Positions 43,958 through 56,767 of a DNA stretch of 64,000 nucleotides are shown here, in pieces (the first letter of the stretch is position 1; each line of letters opens with the position of its first letter). The notes beneath the pieces are model-generated. The model was not told the origin of the DNA. It did not search any database and worked only from the letters and a program-made list of their open reading frames with translations. A program made the translations under genes and the position numbers. Location of the stretch: assembly GCA_001683735.1 (NCBI GenBank), contig LUGG01000023.1:682001-746000 (forward strand), read 5' to 3'. The stretch is from Grifola frondosa. Taxonomy: Eukaryota > Basidiomycota > Agaricomycetes > Polyporales > Grifolaceae.

Positions 43958-46900
43958 CAGTGATGTGTTGACCATGGGTCAGACCCGAGTCAAGTCAGAG
44001 TCGGGGTCTGACCGTCTGACTTTGACCTTTGGTCAAGGTCAGCGCGTGAATCTCATGTGATCAGTAGAATATGTGACGAGGAAGTGCAATTGTCGGAATA
44101 GCATAAATTTTGTCAATGACAGAAGAATGCAATCAGCTGGAATTGTCCCTCTCCGAGTGCACTAGACTCTGATACTCTCTCTCAACCTCCAAACCCTGTT
44201 GACCCGACTTCCACAACCTAGCAACACCGCAGACTCCTGACGGACTTGAGTAATCAAAGAGGTGTCGGAGCAACAAGCCATGTCTGGTGGGAATATCAGT
44301 GGAAGTAGTGAGAGATGTGACTATAGGGGAAGTGGTTGTCGAGGATGGTGCAGGTACTATGAGTATATCACTTGCGGAATCTTCGTTGAGCTCGCGTGAG
44401 AGATCCGCAGCGACAGAGCTAAAGGATGTGGCAGCAATTTCGGAAATGTCGTCGTCTGTGTCCATGTGACCATCATCGTTATTGTGTTCGGCGTTTGCGA
44501 GTTCGCCGAAATGACGCTGGCGCCGATGGATAGGACGAGGAAAGCACTTCTCGATATCTTCCCTAACAAGCACAGTAGCCCTAACTTTCTCCGGATGAAG
44601 ACGAGAACGCAACTTGTTATGGACGATACCCATTTTGCTAAATATGCGCTCCGTTGCGGCTGAGTTGGGGACAACGCTAAGGACTTGCATAGCAAGCACA
44701 ACAAGACCATTCTGGCCATGTACAACGCCGCCCGCATTACAGCGCCTCCAAATTTGGATTAAATTCACGTCTGCATCCTGTGTGATTATGATGAAGTTAT
44801 CAAACTGCAGCAATGAAAAAAGATACTCACCGCTTTCGAGGCCATGTCCTTCCACTCACGAAGCTCCATTCCTTCATCAGACCAAACTCCGAGCCGATGC
44901 AGATACTCATGGAAAGCTGCCGCGAGGTTCAAATCCGGCTCACCTCCAATCATCCTCGCATAAACTCGCTTGAATATCCTCCATAATGCAGCCTCTGTAA
45001 GCATCGGGTTGTGGGGATTGAAGTGATCTCGTCGTAGGTATGGATTCAGTACAATGGCCATAATGAATGCATCCTGGTCAGCCTTGGCCCATCGCTTTTC
45101 TAGGCTCTCCAGGATGCGAGAACGAAGCGTTGGATCCATGGTAAGTGCGAGATTGCTGTATACCATGAACAAGTGGCCCAATGTCAGGAGAACAACATCG
45201 AGACGGGCATTATTTGACTGTGTGACATTTGCGGCAATTGCAAGGGGTTCGAGGTGAGTCTTAACTCTGTGAGTAGGAGAATTGAGCTTAATGTGTTGTT
45301 GGTGAGAATTTGTCACTTACAGCGCCAGGTCATCCCAGAACGACGGCAGTGCGATGAGATTCAGAATCTCATTTGCTTTCCGGACAGCATCCGCCTTCTC
45401 ACCCACACATTCAATTAGAAGTTGCCGCGAGCCAGCCACAAGAACACGTATTGCTTCCTGGATATCAAGGAGCCGAGTAGCCGCCAGATAATGAGATGTC
45501 CAGCGCGTGAGAACAGGAAGAATAAGCATGAGCGCGATGCCGAATCGTAAGGTTTGCTCTTTTCGTAGCAATCCAAGTGCACGACTATGGTTATTAAACC
45601 ATTTCACGATTTCCAGAGCATCATCCATCACTTTAACAAAATTGATCTTTGTTTTGAAGTAGTCTCCAACCACGAGATTGATCTGCTCACGCAAGTATTA
45701 TATTTCCATTCAATCATAGAAATCACTGCACTCACTTGGTGACTCCAGCAATCCACGCCGACAATAGAAGGATATTGCTCAACTAGAAGCCTTCGCATCT
45801 TCCGGGATTCACCGCTTGCATCTGTACACCACCCTACGAGAGTCACGCCAAGGACTTCAATGCAGTAGTTAATCTCCCCGATGACAATCTCGAGGAGATT
45901 CTCCGCATTTTTTACTTTCGCAGAGATGTCGCACACATTCAGCAGCCATGGCTATTTCAGATCACATCAACATGGTGTTTGCTACGCAGAAGGTGTGTCA
46001 AAACTGCCTACCAAGTACTCAACATTTATCATTGATGCAACAAGGGATGTCTTCGAGATGTTCTTCCAGCCATCACATTGCCCAGTAGCATACTTGCCTT
46101 TGACCTGGAGCTTCATCATATCAACTACCTTTCCAGCCTCCTCATTCAAGATGCGACCAGAGACTGTAGTACGTCCGGGAATGTTGGCTCCCGGCACCCA
46201 CTGTCCGAAGAACCAACGTAGGTAAGGATGCTCTACTGCCCACCAAGCGACGTTGCAAGCAACGAGGAGACGGCAAAGATCTGCCGCAAAACGTGTCTGC
46301 GTCGAGTCATCCCAGTGCCGCTCTGGAAGGACAACGCCGTAGAATGGCTCCTCATTGCCATTGGTTCGCTGCCGTTTGTTCGCATATGGGTTTTCTGATG
46401 TGTTTCGGGATGAGTTTAGGTTCAGTGTAGTGAGTGAGTTAATCCCGGACACGGAATTCGAAAAACTGGATTCTCGACTCAGCGCTGACACCCCCGCCTG
46501 AATAGTTTCACCATTCGGGTTTGTATTCTCGTCACATGCCTTGCGTTTTCGACGTTCCGCTGATTTGTTCATCCTGTTTAGCAGTTCTTGTTTGACTTCA
46601 TCACGAAGAGTCTCGGAAACTTCTGGGCATGCCTTGAGGTGTTTCAGCAGGAAGTCGACCTTTCCGGAGATGGGTTGGATTCCATTATCCATAACTAGGT
46701 ATGTCAGTCCTTTTCATGCAATTGCTTTTGTTGTTGCAGCTTCACTAACCTTCTCTTCGTATATCATCCTCACTCCGTATGGCTTGCAAGTGGCCACTGC
46801 TATAGGCTCCAATCTCCCGATCATGAATATGAGCCACTGCCTGTCGGACACAGGCTTTACACCATGCTTTCTTGTGAGATTGATCATTTTTGAAACCAGT

Positions 46901-47223
46901 GCCTTTGTAGAAGTACTGCCAGTAGTGTGATTCATTCCAAGGTGACGGATTGTTGGCCATTGCATTCAGTTAGATAAAGGATGGAACAACAAATTTTATT
47001 AGTCTCGCTTGAAGGATTATACTGTCTGGATTAAACTATCTAGCATTGTGCGCAACATGTCTTGATCAAAACGTAGCGACAGCGACCGGAATACGAATTT
47101 CCCTGATCATGTGATATTCACGCGCTGACCCTTTGACACGGTCACCAAAAGATCAGACCCCAGGTCAGACTCCTTGACCCCGTCAAAAGGTCAAGAGGTC
47201 AAGGGTTGACCTTGACATCACTG
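43958..47223 (-). mobile_element. hAT DNA transposon, apparently intact (3266 bp)
   Basis: Both ends begin CAGTGATGT in inverted orientation, and the insertion is flanked by the 8-bp duplication ATAAGAAC, the hAT hallmark. Many GGTCA/TGACC motifs crowd both subterminal ~120 bp, as expected for transposase-binding repeats. It encodes a full-length, spliced transposase with no stop or shift. Confidence 0.95.
44133..46960 (-). CDS. hAT transposase
   Basis: Six exons splice without frameshift into roughly 830 residues. The N-terminus carries a BED-like zinc finger (AWCKACVRQ ... LLKHLKACP). The RNase-H-fold catalytic core follows: D in GQCDGWKN, D in WCTDASGESRKMRR, then INLVVGDYF and a long helical insertion. 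The C-terminal dimerisation block reads VVPNSAATERIFSKMGIVHN, the hATC signature. A Ser/Thr/Asp-rich tail of ~120 residues ends at 44133. Introns are short and canonical (for example GTAGGC...AATAG near 45957-46016 and GTAAGT...CACAG near 45274-45328). Confidence 0.92.
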
Positions 47224-47231
47224 ATAAGAAC
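47224..47231. repeat. hAT target-site duplication, right (ATAAGAAC)
   Basis: Identical to 43950-43957. Confidence 0.95.
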
Positions 47232-47725
47232 ACGACCGATCTTGCCACTAATCAGCATTTGCGAGGCGCGTGCGCTGTCAGCTAGTACTCACAGAGGGCT
47301 ATTGACTGCCACTTGCTGCGACATCTTAGAAACCTGGAAGGCCACACCAAGTAGTGTAAATACGAATGGTGGATGGCTCGAAGTCCACCTGCAGCGAACT
47401 TCAGCTTTGAAGCGATAAGGAGGGAAGACACGTCGTCAAATTCGCTATTGTTTCCAGCTTTCCACGTGAGGCGTGACTTGCCATCAAACCTCAAACGAAC
47501 TGAGATTTACGATCTGATCGTCCATTTGTTCCGATGCACTTGAGTCGAAATCTCAGCAGTGAGAACAAACTCGTAAATTGTGTTCTTCAAGTAGTGGTCG
47601 ACGTTCGCTAGTATTCGTGTCTTAAAACATGGGTACATCAGTATTCTATATATACTGGACCCCTCTAAAACCCAGACAACACGACACTCAGATGGTCAAC
47701 ACCGAGAAAGCAAAAGTCCACGAGG
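47232..47725. other. Host sequence between hAT and the bHLH gene
   Basis: Contains on the minus strand, at about 47300-47331, ATGTCGCAGCAAGTGGCAGT followed by CT|GTGAGT, a candidate first exon for the small membrane protein, one base out of phase. Otherwise nothing coding. Confidence 0.4.
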
Positions 47726-49879
47726 TCATTCACCCGCTTCTTCATCCTCGTCCCCGTCCACGGAAGGGCCATCGAGGCCAACATGTCCACGCCCAAATAT
47801 TCCCGCCGAGAGCTCGATCGCATCCAAATCCCTCTCGAGGTCGATAATATCCTGGCTTTCCCTCGTGGCGTCCTCGCCAGAAACGCTCCTCAGCCGTCTC
47901 ACTTCATTTCTTAGCTTCCCGATTTCCTCGTCCCGCCTGTCGACTCGGTCTTTCAGCAGCTTGATGTAGTCATTCCCACACCGCAGGAGCTGGAGTTTGC
48001 TGACACCTCTGTTCGGGCCCTCAATGTTCCCCTTCGGTGGGCCGCGAGGGGGCATCGCTCCAGGAAGTATAGGCTCGTCCGGGTACCCATCGTCAGATGG
48101 GAGGGGGATGGGCGGCAGCAATATGCGCAGGTCGTCGAATGATGTTTTGAGCGAGTCGCGGCGCTTCTGTTCCGCTGCCTTATGAGAGGACTTGCGGAAC
48201 TGGACAGGCTGCGCCGGTGCTGCGCTGGGCGCACTTGACGTAGTCGCGTTACCCGCTAGAAAGCGACATCAACCAAAATTTGTGCGATAAATAAAATGCA
48301 TGGAAACCCACCAGGACGGATGGGCTTCAGGCCTGGGCTTATGAGCGCAGCACTCGCAGCCCTGTCAACCGCTTTTGACGCCTTGGAAGATTCAGAAACC
48401 GGACTTGTTTTCGCATGGGCCTTCTTCGGTTTTCCGCCGCTATTTTGGCCTGAAGGCTCTGGCACCAATGCAGTGCTCACGCCCAATCTCCCCAGTTTCA
48501 TGATACTAGCCGGAGTGACCGGGATGAGATGGCTAGGAGGCGCTGCAACAGGAGCCGGCGAAGTCGTCGGTGGTGGCAATGGCGGTGTCGGAGTAGATGC
48601 GAACGGACTTGAGAGCGAGGGAAGCGGCGTATAGGATACCGGGTGAGCGGGAGGAGGCATCGGCGGATCAACTGGGGAGGGTGTATCTCCAGGAATGTCC
48701 GCAGAGCTCATGGTGCTCCTTTGAGCGAGGCTGGGCCGTGCTGCGCCGGTAGTGGATGGGAACAATGGCGTCGAGTTCGCAGACCGCGTCCCTCGTGCGT
48801 TGGCCTTTTTGCCGCCAGAGGGGCCGCTGGACGGCGCTCTCACAAGGGGAGATGGGCGCTTTCGGGCAGGCTTCTCGAGGATCGCTGACTCGTCACCGCT
48901 AGATGATGTATTGCGTCGTTTGTTCGCGGCCATTGAACGGACATTCCGGGTATTTGAGACAGCTGGCGGCTGGGAAGTGTTGTAGGCGCCCAGCCATGGG
49001 CTCGTTAAGGGAGAGATCTCGCCAAAGTCCAGCTCGGCGGGTGACGGTAGCGGAAGGGCGTCCGTTCTAAACACCAGGTTGGCTGGTGCGGAGTGGGGTG
49101 TGGGCGGGATCATATGGTGGGGCATGAAGTTTGGGACAACCTGCGCGTTCTGCGACATACCGCCCATCCCTTGATCATTCGAGTGTAGAAGCATCGGAGA
49201 CACGAAGGTGGAGCTGGGCTGCGCGCGCAACTCAGTCGATGACACTGTGAAGAGAAGCCTATCCGTGAGCAAGACAAAATAAAAGCATAATTATGTGACG
49301 GACTTGGGGTAGGAAGACCATATTGCTGTGGATCTCGCGACCGATCCATAGAGTTGGACAATCCATTGAAAGATGACTGACCGCTCAGAAGCTCGATCTG
49401 GACAGGATTGAGGTCAGATTACATGTGCGCACCCAAATCCGACCATGCAAGTATGTCATCACCCTCCGCTAAAAACACTCGCTTGCAGCCTCTTCGTAAA
49501 CAAAGTCGACTCGTACCTGTTGTTGAAATATCTGTGTCTGAAGCTGCTGTAGCTGCTGCAGCTGACTGAGTCTCAACTGATGCTCCAATAGCACCTGGGG
49601 CGTCGTAGCTTGCGGTTGCGGTTGTTGCTGTTGAGACTGCTGCTGCTGAGACTGAGATTGCATAACCTGTTGCGCAGAGGAGTCTTGCATAGCCATGAGA
49701 CTCTCGTACACGTCCATATTAACCTGCAGGTTCGCCAGAGGGGGCTGGAAGGTCATGGGAGGTTGCGATCCGGAAGCGGCTCCATGAAAAATATCCGCAT
49801 CCCTATTGGAGTCCTGCTGGAAGAACGCATGCATGAAGTCCTTTTGCTGCTGATCCTGCGCGCCAGAGTCCAAGTTCAT
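47726..49879 (-). CDS. bHLH transcription factor with poly-Gln N-terminus
   Basis: Four exons. Exon 1 (from 49879) is Gln-rich with runs of QQQ, then a short exon (IELLSGQSSFNGLSNSMDRS), then a long Pro/Ser-rich exon to about 48312 with basic patches (NKRRNTSSSGDES), then the DNA-binding exon. There the basic region and helix 1 read FRKSSHKAAEQKRRDSLKTS, followed by a long loop of about 40 residues and helix 2 VSKLQLLRCGNDYIKLLKD, running into a leucine/coiled segment. The H-E-R pattern in HKAAEQKRR predicts E-box binding. It ends with an acidic tail at 47726. No frameshift. Target pathway unknown. Confidence 0.88.
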
Positions 49880-50026
49880 AGCAGTCAGACGACTACTCCT
49901 GCGCTTCCTGCGCTTGTTGGAGCAATGAAGAGCCCTGCCACAAAGACGGGAGTGATTAATGGTGAGCGCTCGATTTTTTGCTTATGTAAAATTGGTATTA
50001 TAATTATAATCTCTATAAATTTGTGT

Positions 50027-50107
50027 TCCCGTTTAGCTCAGTTGGTAGAGCGCGTCACTAGTACTAAGACTATGACGAGGTCAGTCGTTCGAGTCGGCTA
50101 ATGGGAA
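50027..50107 (+). tRNA. tRNA-Thr(AGT) with an 8-nt intron
   Basis: All arms fold: acceptor TCCCGTT/AATGGGA, D arm GCTC/GAGC, anticodon stem CGTCA/TGACG, T arm AGTCG-TTCGAGT-CGGCT, discriminator A. The anticodon loop is 15 nt; removing 50064-50071 (after position 37) leaves a 7-nt loop with anticodon AGT at 50060-50062. A and B boxes (TAGCTCAGTTGG, GTTCGAGTC) are present. A T-run follows at about 50134. Confidence 0.88.
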
Positions 50108-53100
50108 CGATATGCGAACGAGGACTTTCGTAAATGTTTTTATTGAAGTGCGTCATTACTACGGTCCTCAATTTTATGGCACCAACACATGAAATGGTTT
50201 ATTGACTACGACCTATCAGGACCTGCAGGGTGAATTGTCAACAATTCGCCCGTGCCTGGCTAGGATCCACGGAAGATCGTTCAGACGAACGCTGAGAAAC
50301 ATTGCCCCGCATTGGGAGAATTAAATTTGGGCAGAGGTTTGCCTATGCGGAGACAGGGCGTTCTTTGGCACGCCAGGATCATGGAATGGGAAGAAGGCAC
50401 CTGGCCGGAAGGAGCAGTACATAAATATCTCATATCCCATGGTCAGTCCGCGGAATAACGAGGCAACGATTTACCCCCGCACTGCTGCCAATGAGATGTA
50501 GATTGTTCTGTACCTTGCTCTGCAATTTATTGGAAGAAGCCCTCTACAATAAGTGCATAAGCAGAGATGCTTAAGGTGTGCATTCCACCAATCGAGCGCC
50601 GAGCGCCGAATGCATACCTGCGCACTGCCAGAACGGCTGCAAAATTTTCAAAGGCCTTATAAGAGGGAACGGGCACACCGTTCCAATTGAAGGTCGTGCC
50701 ACGGCTTGAATTACATGGCGCAGCATTGTTTCCACTGGAATCGAAACTCCGCTACAGCAAGGCAACTGTGCTTTCGGAGAAAAGGTGGATCACCTGAGCG
50801 GAGTCGAATTTGGGCGGTCAGGAGTCCATTCTCCGAAAACGGAGTTTCCGGCTTTGCTCGTCTTGTGAGAAGGTCCATCGGAGTGGATTTTGGGCATCTC
50901 GTATTAGGGAAAGGATGTCAGCTTCTGCATTGCATGCGACAAGGGGAAGACCACACCGCTACATGCCGAGGGAGATAACGACCACAATGGTAACTGGCGT
51001 GTCGCATACGGTTAGCGGTTCCTTGCGAGTGTGCCACATGCTCACCCCCGTCAGTCTCATTAGAGTGCGGCTGTCTCAGAAGCTGCAGCAAACAAAAGCT
51101 TGACATGCACTTCTGAACGTGCTGGACGAATGGTGCCACATGAGATAGATCACCGATCAATACAATCTTGGTCGGTCAACAGTGGCTCACTTCCGAGCAG
51201 CATTTTCTGGCATCATGGACATCTGTACCGGATAATATCTGTCAAACGAGAGATATTTTAGAGAGGAACAGCGGTCTCAGTGTTCGCAATCCGATAGCGA
51301 TCAGTGTTGCATGATTGATGGGACGCTGATGTCTCACCTTTGTTGATAGCGATCTCTTCGGCAAAGAAGAGACCTCAAATTATCCTCGAGCGTTCTAAGA
51401 CAGAGAAAGAAAGAGTCGTCGGAGCTTGTCGCGTGAGATTTGAACATGCTTTGGTACAAGTGGAATCATTTCAGAGAAACATACTTATGCATAATGTTTG
51501 AGTCCTCAGACAGTCAAGATATACTTCCATAAGACCAATCTTCACAGAGAGACGACGGTTGCCATCTGGTGCATGGTCAAAGAAATAAGACACTGGAAGG
51601 AAATCCGGGGGAAACAGACGAGAAAATTCGAACTGACTGAAAGCAACCGACATGCATGCCGCAAAAACTGGAACGGCCATTTAGCATGTGCTGACCTTGA
51701 CCTAAAGGCCTAGGATATATTTTAGCGGTCAGTCTACCGCATACGCTGAATGCGACGAATGGTAAGTAAATAATAAATCCTCACCCATTGAGACACCGCC
51801 GACGTTAATTTTGGAGTGCTGTCAAACAATAGGCCTAGTTCCCCTGCTATTGTTTGGGAGCCAGGCATCCCGCACGAACGGTAATTAAGGGGAGTCGTCT
51901 GCTTGGCATGCACCCCGTGAGCGCGGCGTCTGTTCTTTTATACCAGTCTCGTAGGTGCGTAAAGCTGAAACGACCGATTCGATATTCATCAAAATGTCTG
52001 GATCCTATTCTAGGACACGCCAGTCAGTATATTTGATTCAAGGCGGACAGCCAGAGATACACGGAGCGCGACGTTTTATCACCTACAGCAAAAAAATCGA
52101 ACGCCTCACAGCGGGGCGGCTTCAGCATCGATAGTTTAAAACACAAAAATTGAGCTCACAACCTCTGCCTTTCAATAATTTCGCATCGGTAGAAGCATGT
52201 CTTCCACATGCCGAAGATGTCGGAACATTTCCGATATACATCTATGGCGCATGCTCTTCCTCGTGTGAAATCGTAGCTGATGGCACCGTGTCCTCGTAAA
52301 ATATTTTCTCGACGTGCTTCTGCAGCTCGCTCTCTCGCGATGCATCGCAAACGATACAACACTCATGGTCGGGGCCACACTGCATCGAGCGAGCCACACC
52401 ACGGGGGGCCGATCGGACGTCGTTCTGCCGAGACTTCCATGGAACCCGGCTGTCGGATCTAAAATCTGCACTCGCAGCCCGGCCGGCTTCCTCACGCACT
52501 CGCCTGCAATCACCCCGCGGCCGTTGCCTCAGCAGAACAGCATACGAGAGGCAGAGTGTGCTGATGACGAGATCTTGCACGGTCCGCAAAACTAGGAGCG
52601 CACGGCATAGTATCGGGTATAGGCCGGCGGCGGGGGTTCGGAACTCGTAGGAAGCATGAGATGAGGTAAATGCTAGTCAGCACCCGGATTCTTGCCGCTG
52701 TGGCCGAGCGAGACAATTATATCTGGGGTGCATTGGAGGGATACCGGCGGCTTGCTTGTTTAGGAGGTTGGAATATGATAAAAGTCTGAATCAAGAATGC
52801 ATGCGCCGCTGTCACCAGGGCAACTGAGTCATATAGGGAAGGAGCCAAGGGGTCTTGGGATTAATCACGTCGCATCTGCTGATATTTTATGGCAGAGAAA
52901 GATGCCCGTATAAGTATCAGATGGTGCGGGTGTGCGGGTGTGAAATTGTAGCCGGGTGGAGCATACGCCCTGAGGGCTGCAGGATCCAAGCGTCAGTTTG
53001 CGAGAGACCCTGTGGAAATCGATTCGCTATCGGACACGGCCGATAGGAAAGGCGCGTGGACACTCAGCAACTCTGCAACCGTATGCTGTGAGATGACCGT

Positions 53101-56100
53101 CGGAGACCGATAAAGCACGTGGATAAAGAGGCCAACTGACAGTGGTCCCATCGTCCTGACTAACTTGTATAAGAAAAAGATGCAAATTAGACATTCAAAA
53201 TTATTCATCTACCAAGAATCACAAGGCTACAACTCACCTCAGATGCTAGCCGGCAGCACAAGATCAGCTGCCATCGATGGCCGATTCGCCGCTGATGATG
53301 AACGGCGCAGCACATGCGAAACGTCTGAACTAGCGCGGCCAGTGAGCGGCTCAACTCTCGGTCAGGTCTGGCGTGAGAGGGAATTTGACTTGGTAAAGAT
53401 GATGGTTTCTTCAGGGACCCGAACCATGAAGGCACCGAATCAAAGTCGAACATGCAGAAATCAGTCGGCGCAAACCCATAGATGTTGTTTTGAGCTTCCA
53501 GATTCCGATGCATGGATAGCGTCATATTGAACGCCGGGCGAGGCGCCCTAGAGATAGCGGATGACAAACGCCACCTCCGCCGCTGTGTGGAGGGCTACGA
53601 AGCCCCTGGGAAAACGAAGATCGCTTTGTAACTTGATGACCGTATCTTAGCAGGTTGGTGAGATGAACCGTGGAGGCATGTCACTTTGAACGCGGAGACC
53701 ACGCCACAGGGGCGCTCATGACTGTGTGACAAAGTTTGGAATATCAGAAAGTCGACCAGTGAAGCTAGAAATTTTACGACAGCACCTCCCTTGGTATACC
53801 GCCAATACGGACGCATAGATAACTCTACGGGATCCATCCGGGGAAGGTGTTTCAAGTTGCGGAAAGATCCATTGGGCCTGGGCAGTACGTCACAAGAATG
53901 GAGTGAATGTGACAGCTTTGCCTCGAGGTTTGTAGCAAACCGATGAATGGATGCAGTTGACTGGACAGGTATGATAAATTTTTGGAGGGAAACGACTGCG
54001 TTTCTGTCATCTGACAGAAGGATAGGAGCAAATAGGCGCTCTACCCATCGCAGCCCAAGATAGAGGAAGATGCCACGGAGCACAGCATCAGACGGCGCCC
54101 AAGAAATAACTGTCTTGACAACAGGCTTGTGAAGCCGGCCGAAAAGACGCCCGCCGAGAGGCATCCAGACGCCATGGTGTTGCGCCACCATGCAAGGGTG
54201 GCAAACTCTGTCGCCTGGGGCACACCATCGAGAAGGAAAACAAGACGCAGAAAACCTGGCATCGGTGATGATTCATGAACGACGTCGATGGTATGCCAGA
54301 ATGACTTACCGTGGGAAAATAACCAACAATATTTCATGAAAAAAGAGTCGCCTTGCTGACACATCGGTTTGTGAAGTTAGAGAGGTAGAGGGATACTTGA
54401 GCGTCGATCGCGGGAGTCCAGAGGCTAACCACGATAGTGAAGAGACGATCTTGAGCGAAAGTATGGTTGAGGCGTTCACTAGTCAATTTGTCGCAACAAA
54501 GGAGGTTGGACATAAGCCCAACGATTGATATAACTCGTCGTGTCTACCTCGCGGATCAGAACGTCATAGCACAAATGAAAGGAAAATGGAAGACATACCT
54601 TGTACGAGAACAAAGGCCTGGTACTTGCGTAGCGACACCATTGATCGTCCGTCTTCAATTCTGACCTAGTCATTGTGGCGGTGATTGATGTCAGCATGCC
54701 AGGTACAAAGGCGAGAAGAGAAGGTATATGATACCTGATGATGTATTGAAGCGGCATACTGATGTGCTCATGAAGAAAAAGTCAGGATCACCGCGAATGA
54801 TCGGCATCGGAATCTGTGTAGCGAAACCTTCTACCGAGGGCACCACGACCGGAAGGAATGTCAAGTGCATGTAAATCCACGGTCCCTCCTGCAATATCAA
54901 AACGAGGATCAGAGACTGAGACTAGGAGTAAGAGAAGCACGATGCAAACTCACGTACGTTATTGAAGTTGGAAACCCCGAAGTCTACGGACTGCGACTGC
55001 GACTTCTTAACGTTGGTTCACAAGAAAGCAAAGCGTATCAGTGCGTTCTACCATGGCACTGGCAAAAAGAAGTCAATTACTCGATCTTGCACCGATACGA
55101 CAGTGTTGTTAGTCGGTCTGGAGGCGATACGGACGATAGATCTACGCGAACAGTGCGTAGGCGAGGGCGTTGGCCCAGAAGTGAGGCAGATGTGATCTCA
55201 CACGCATCGTGTGGCCGCCAAGAGGGAACGTGTGCAAACGTGGAGCAGGCTGAAGACGAACCAAGCGGCGCACGCGGCGGAGATACTATGAAGCGGGCTA
55301 GTATGGAAGTTGTTGAGCGGGAAGAAAGCGCGAGAATAGTGGTCTGTGCCTCAGACACAGCCTCTCTGAACCCGAGAATACGGCAAGAACCGACGGCACT
55401 GCGGACCAGAGAAAACCGCGCAGTGAGTTTGCATTTATCTGTTCCAAGGATCCCTAATATTACGGGCGCGCTCATCCGGTGCATAGCAAGTAAGTCAACG
55501 GCCAGCATGGCGGCCATGCGGAATATGCCTTTCTGCTGATGAAAGATACTGATGAGCCCGTGGTGTTGCGCGCCTGTCCGTAATTAAATATTTGGGAGGG
55601 TTAAGATCCCCGAAAAGTGGTGTGATAAGTCATGTGCTGCTAGTATGAAATCCCACAGTCCTAGTAGACAGATGATGGATGGACTGATGACTAGGACCCT
55701 TGCACTTCTACGATGGTCGTGTTGATGTGGGAAGTGAAGCCTCGATGCCATCGCGTCCGTGGTGCTGGGTCGTGTCAACGTAGAGTGCTGCTATTGTACA
55801 TGTTGAAGAACCGGACCTGCCTGTTTGAATAAGCGATTGTGACCGAGTCATGCACATGCCAGATCAGAGCTTCGCTGACTTTGGGGTAGAAAGAACACCA
55901 TTGTAGGTAACCCACCGGCAATAGGAAGGGACAGTTCGGGAGTGCCGTGGGACTTTGAATTCTTTTCCGATACTCCGTCCAAACCCTGATATATCATGAG
56001 ACGATCAACGCCAGAACCCCGAGATTTCGAAAAGAAGAAAATCCCGGGCGCGGCCAGGTTATTCTACTGACACGGAAGAGATACGAGTTGAAGGGGAAGA

Positions 56101-56767
56101 TAGGAAGGTCTAGCACGACTACTTGGCTGGCTGGAATAGGGAAACTCTGGAAGACTCTGTTAAAAGCATTCAACCCGCATGCGCCCCATTGTGAATGTTG
56201 CACGGCATCAGATGCCGGCATTGGCTGTCATTGGCTGCATGGCGACGAGACATTGTAATTTTGGACATCTCAGAGGTTCCACGCCTGGCGCCGAGTACCA
56301 TAGATAGCTAGTCTGTGGTTGACACGCCACGCCACGGGAGGAACCATGTACTTACCCCCCAACTTTCCGAAGTTGTGGTAAAGATCGAACAAAGGGGTGG
56401 TATCATGGAGTCAACAATGAGCCTGCCTTGTGCCCAAACAGTCCGTACCAACATGCGTATTGTCGTCGGGTGAGATGATGTGTAGCTATGTGGGACGGGG
56501 AGAGAGAGACGGGACGGAGGCTGGGACGGTGGAGGGTATATCGGAGTTGGCCAGACTGGGCGGAGACGTGTGCGCGCAGACTGCCCTCGACTGGAGATTG
56601 GAATCAGATTCTGGCTGGAGAAGCAGATAGAATGCAGGCGGAACGTTCTAAGATTTATTACGTAACCTGTTTATCCAATTGTGGCCGCACGTTGCCGTAA
56701 CACACTACAACAAACCTATAAGTGCTTCTACCACCACGCTCCGCTGCGCCCCATCCCCCTCCGTTGT
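50108..56767. other. Long gene-poor region
   Basis: Nothing I can name. Frames of 60-200 codons occur on both strands but do not join into a recognised family. Canonical-looking splice sites on the minus strand (for example GTAAGT at 54310 with CAG at 54258) suggest one or more old or fast-evolving genes between about 52.2 and 55.5 kb. Confidence 0.5.
53205..54364 (-). other. Candidate exons of an unrecognised minus-strand gene
   Basis: Three overlapping or adjacent frames (54041-54364, 53595-54191, 53205-53567) with hydrophobic patches (FLRLVFLLDGVP, FLYLGLRWVERLF) and at least one good intron between them. They could be a membrane-protein gene or its remains. Frame order and identity are unresolved. 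Confidence 0.25.

Noticed and set aside
53595..54191. Wax-synthase or pheromone-receptor-like gene
   Set aside because: Hydrophobic patches and an intron are present, but no family motif could be matched.
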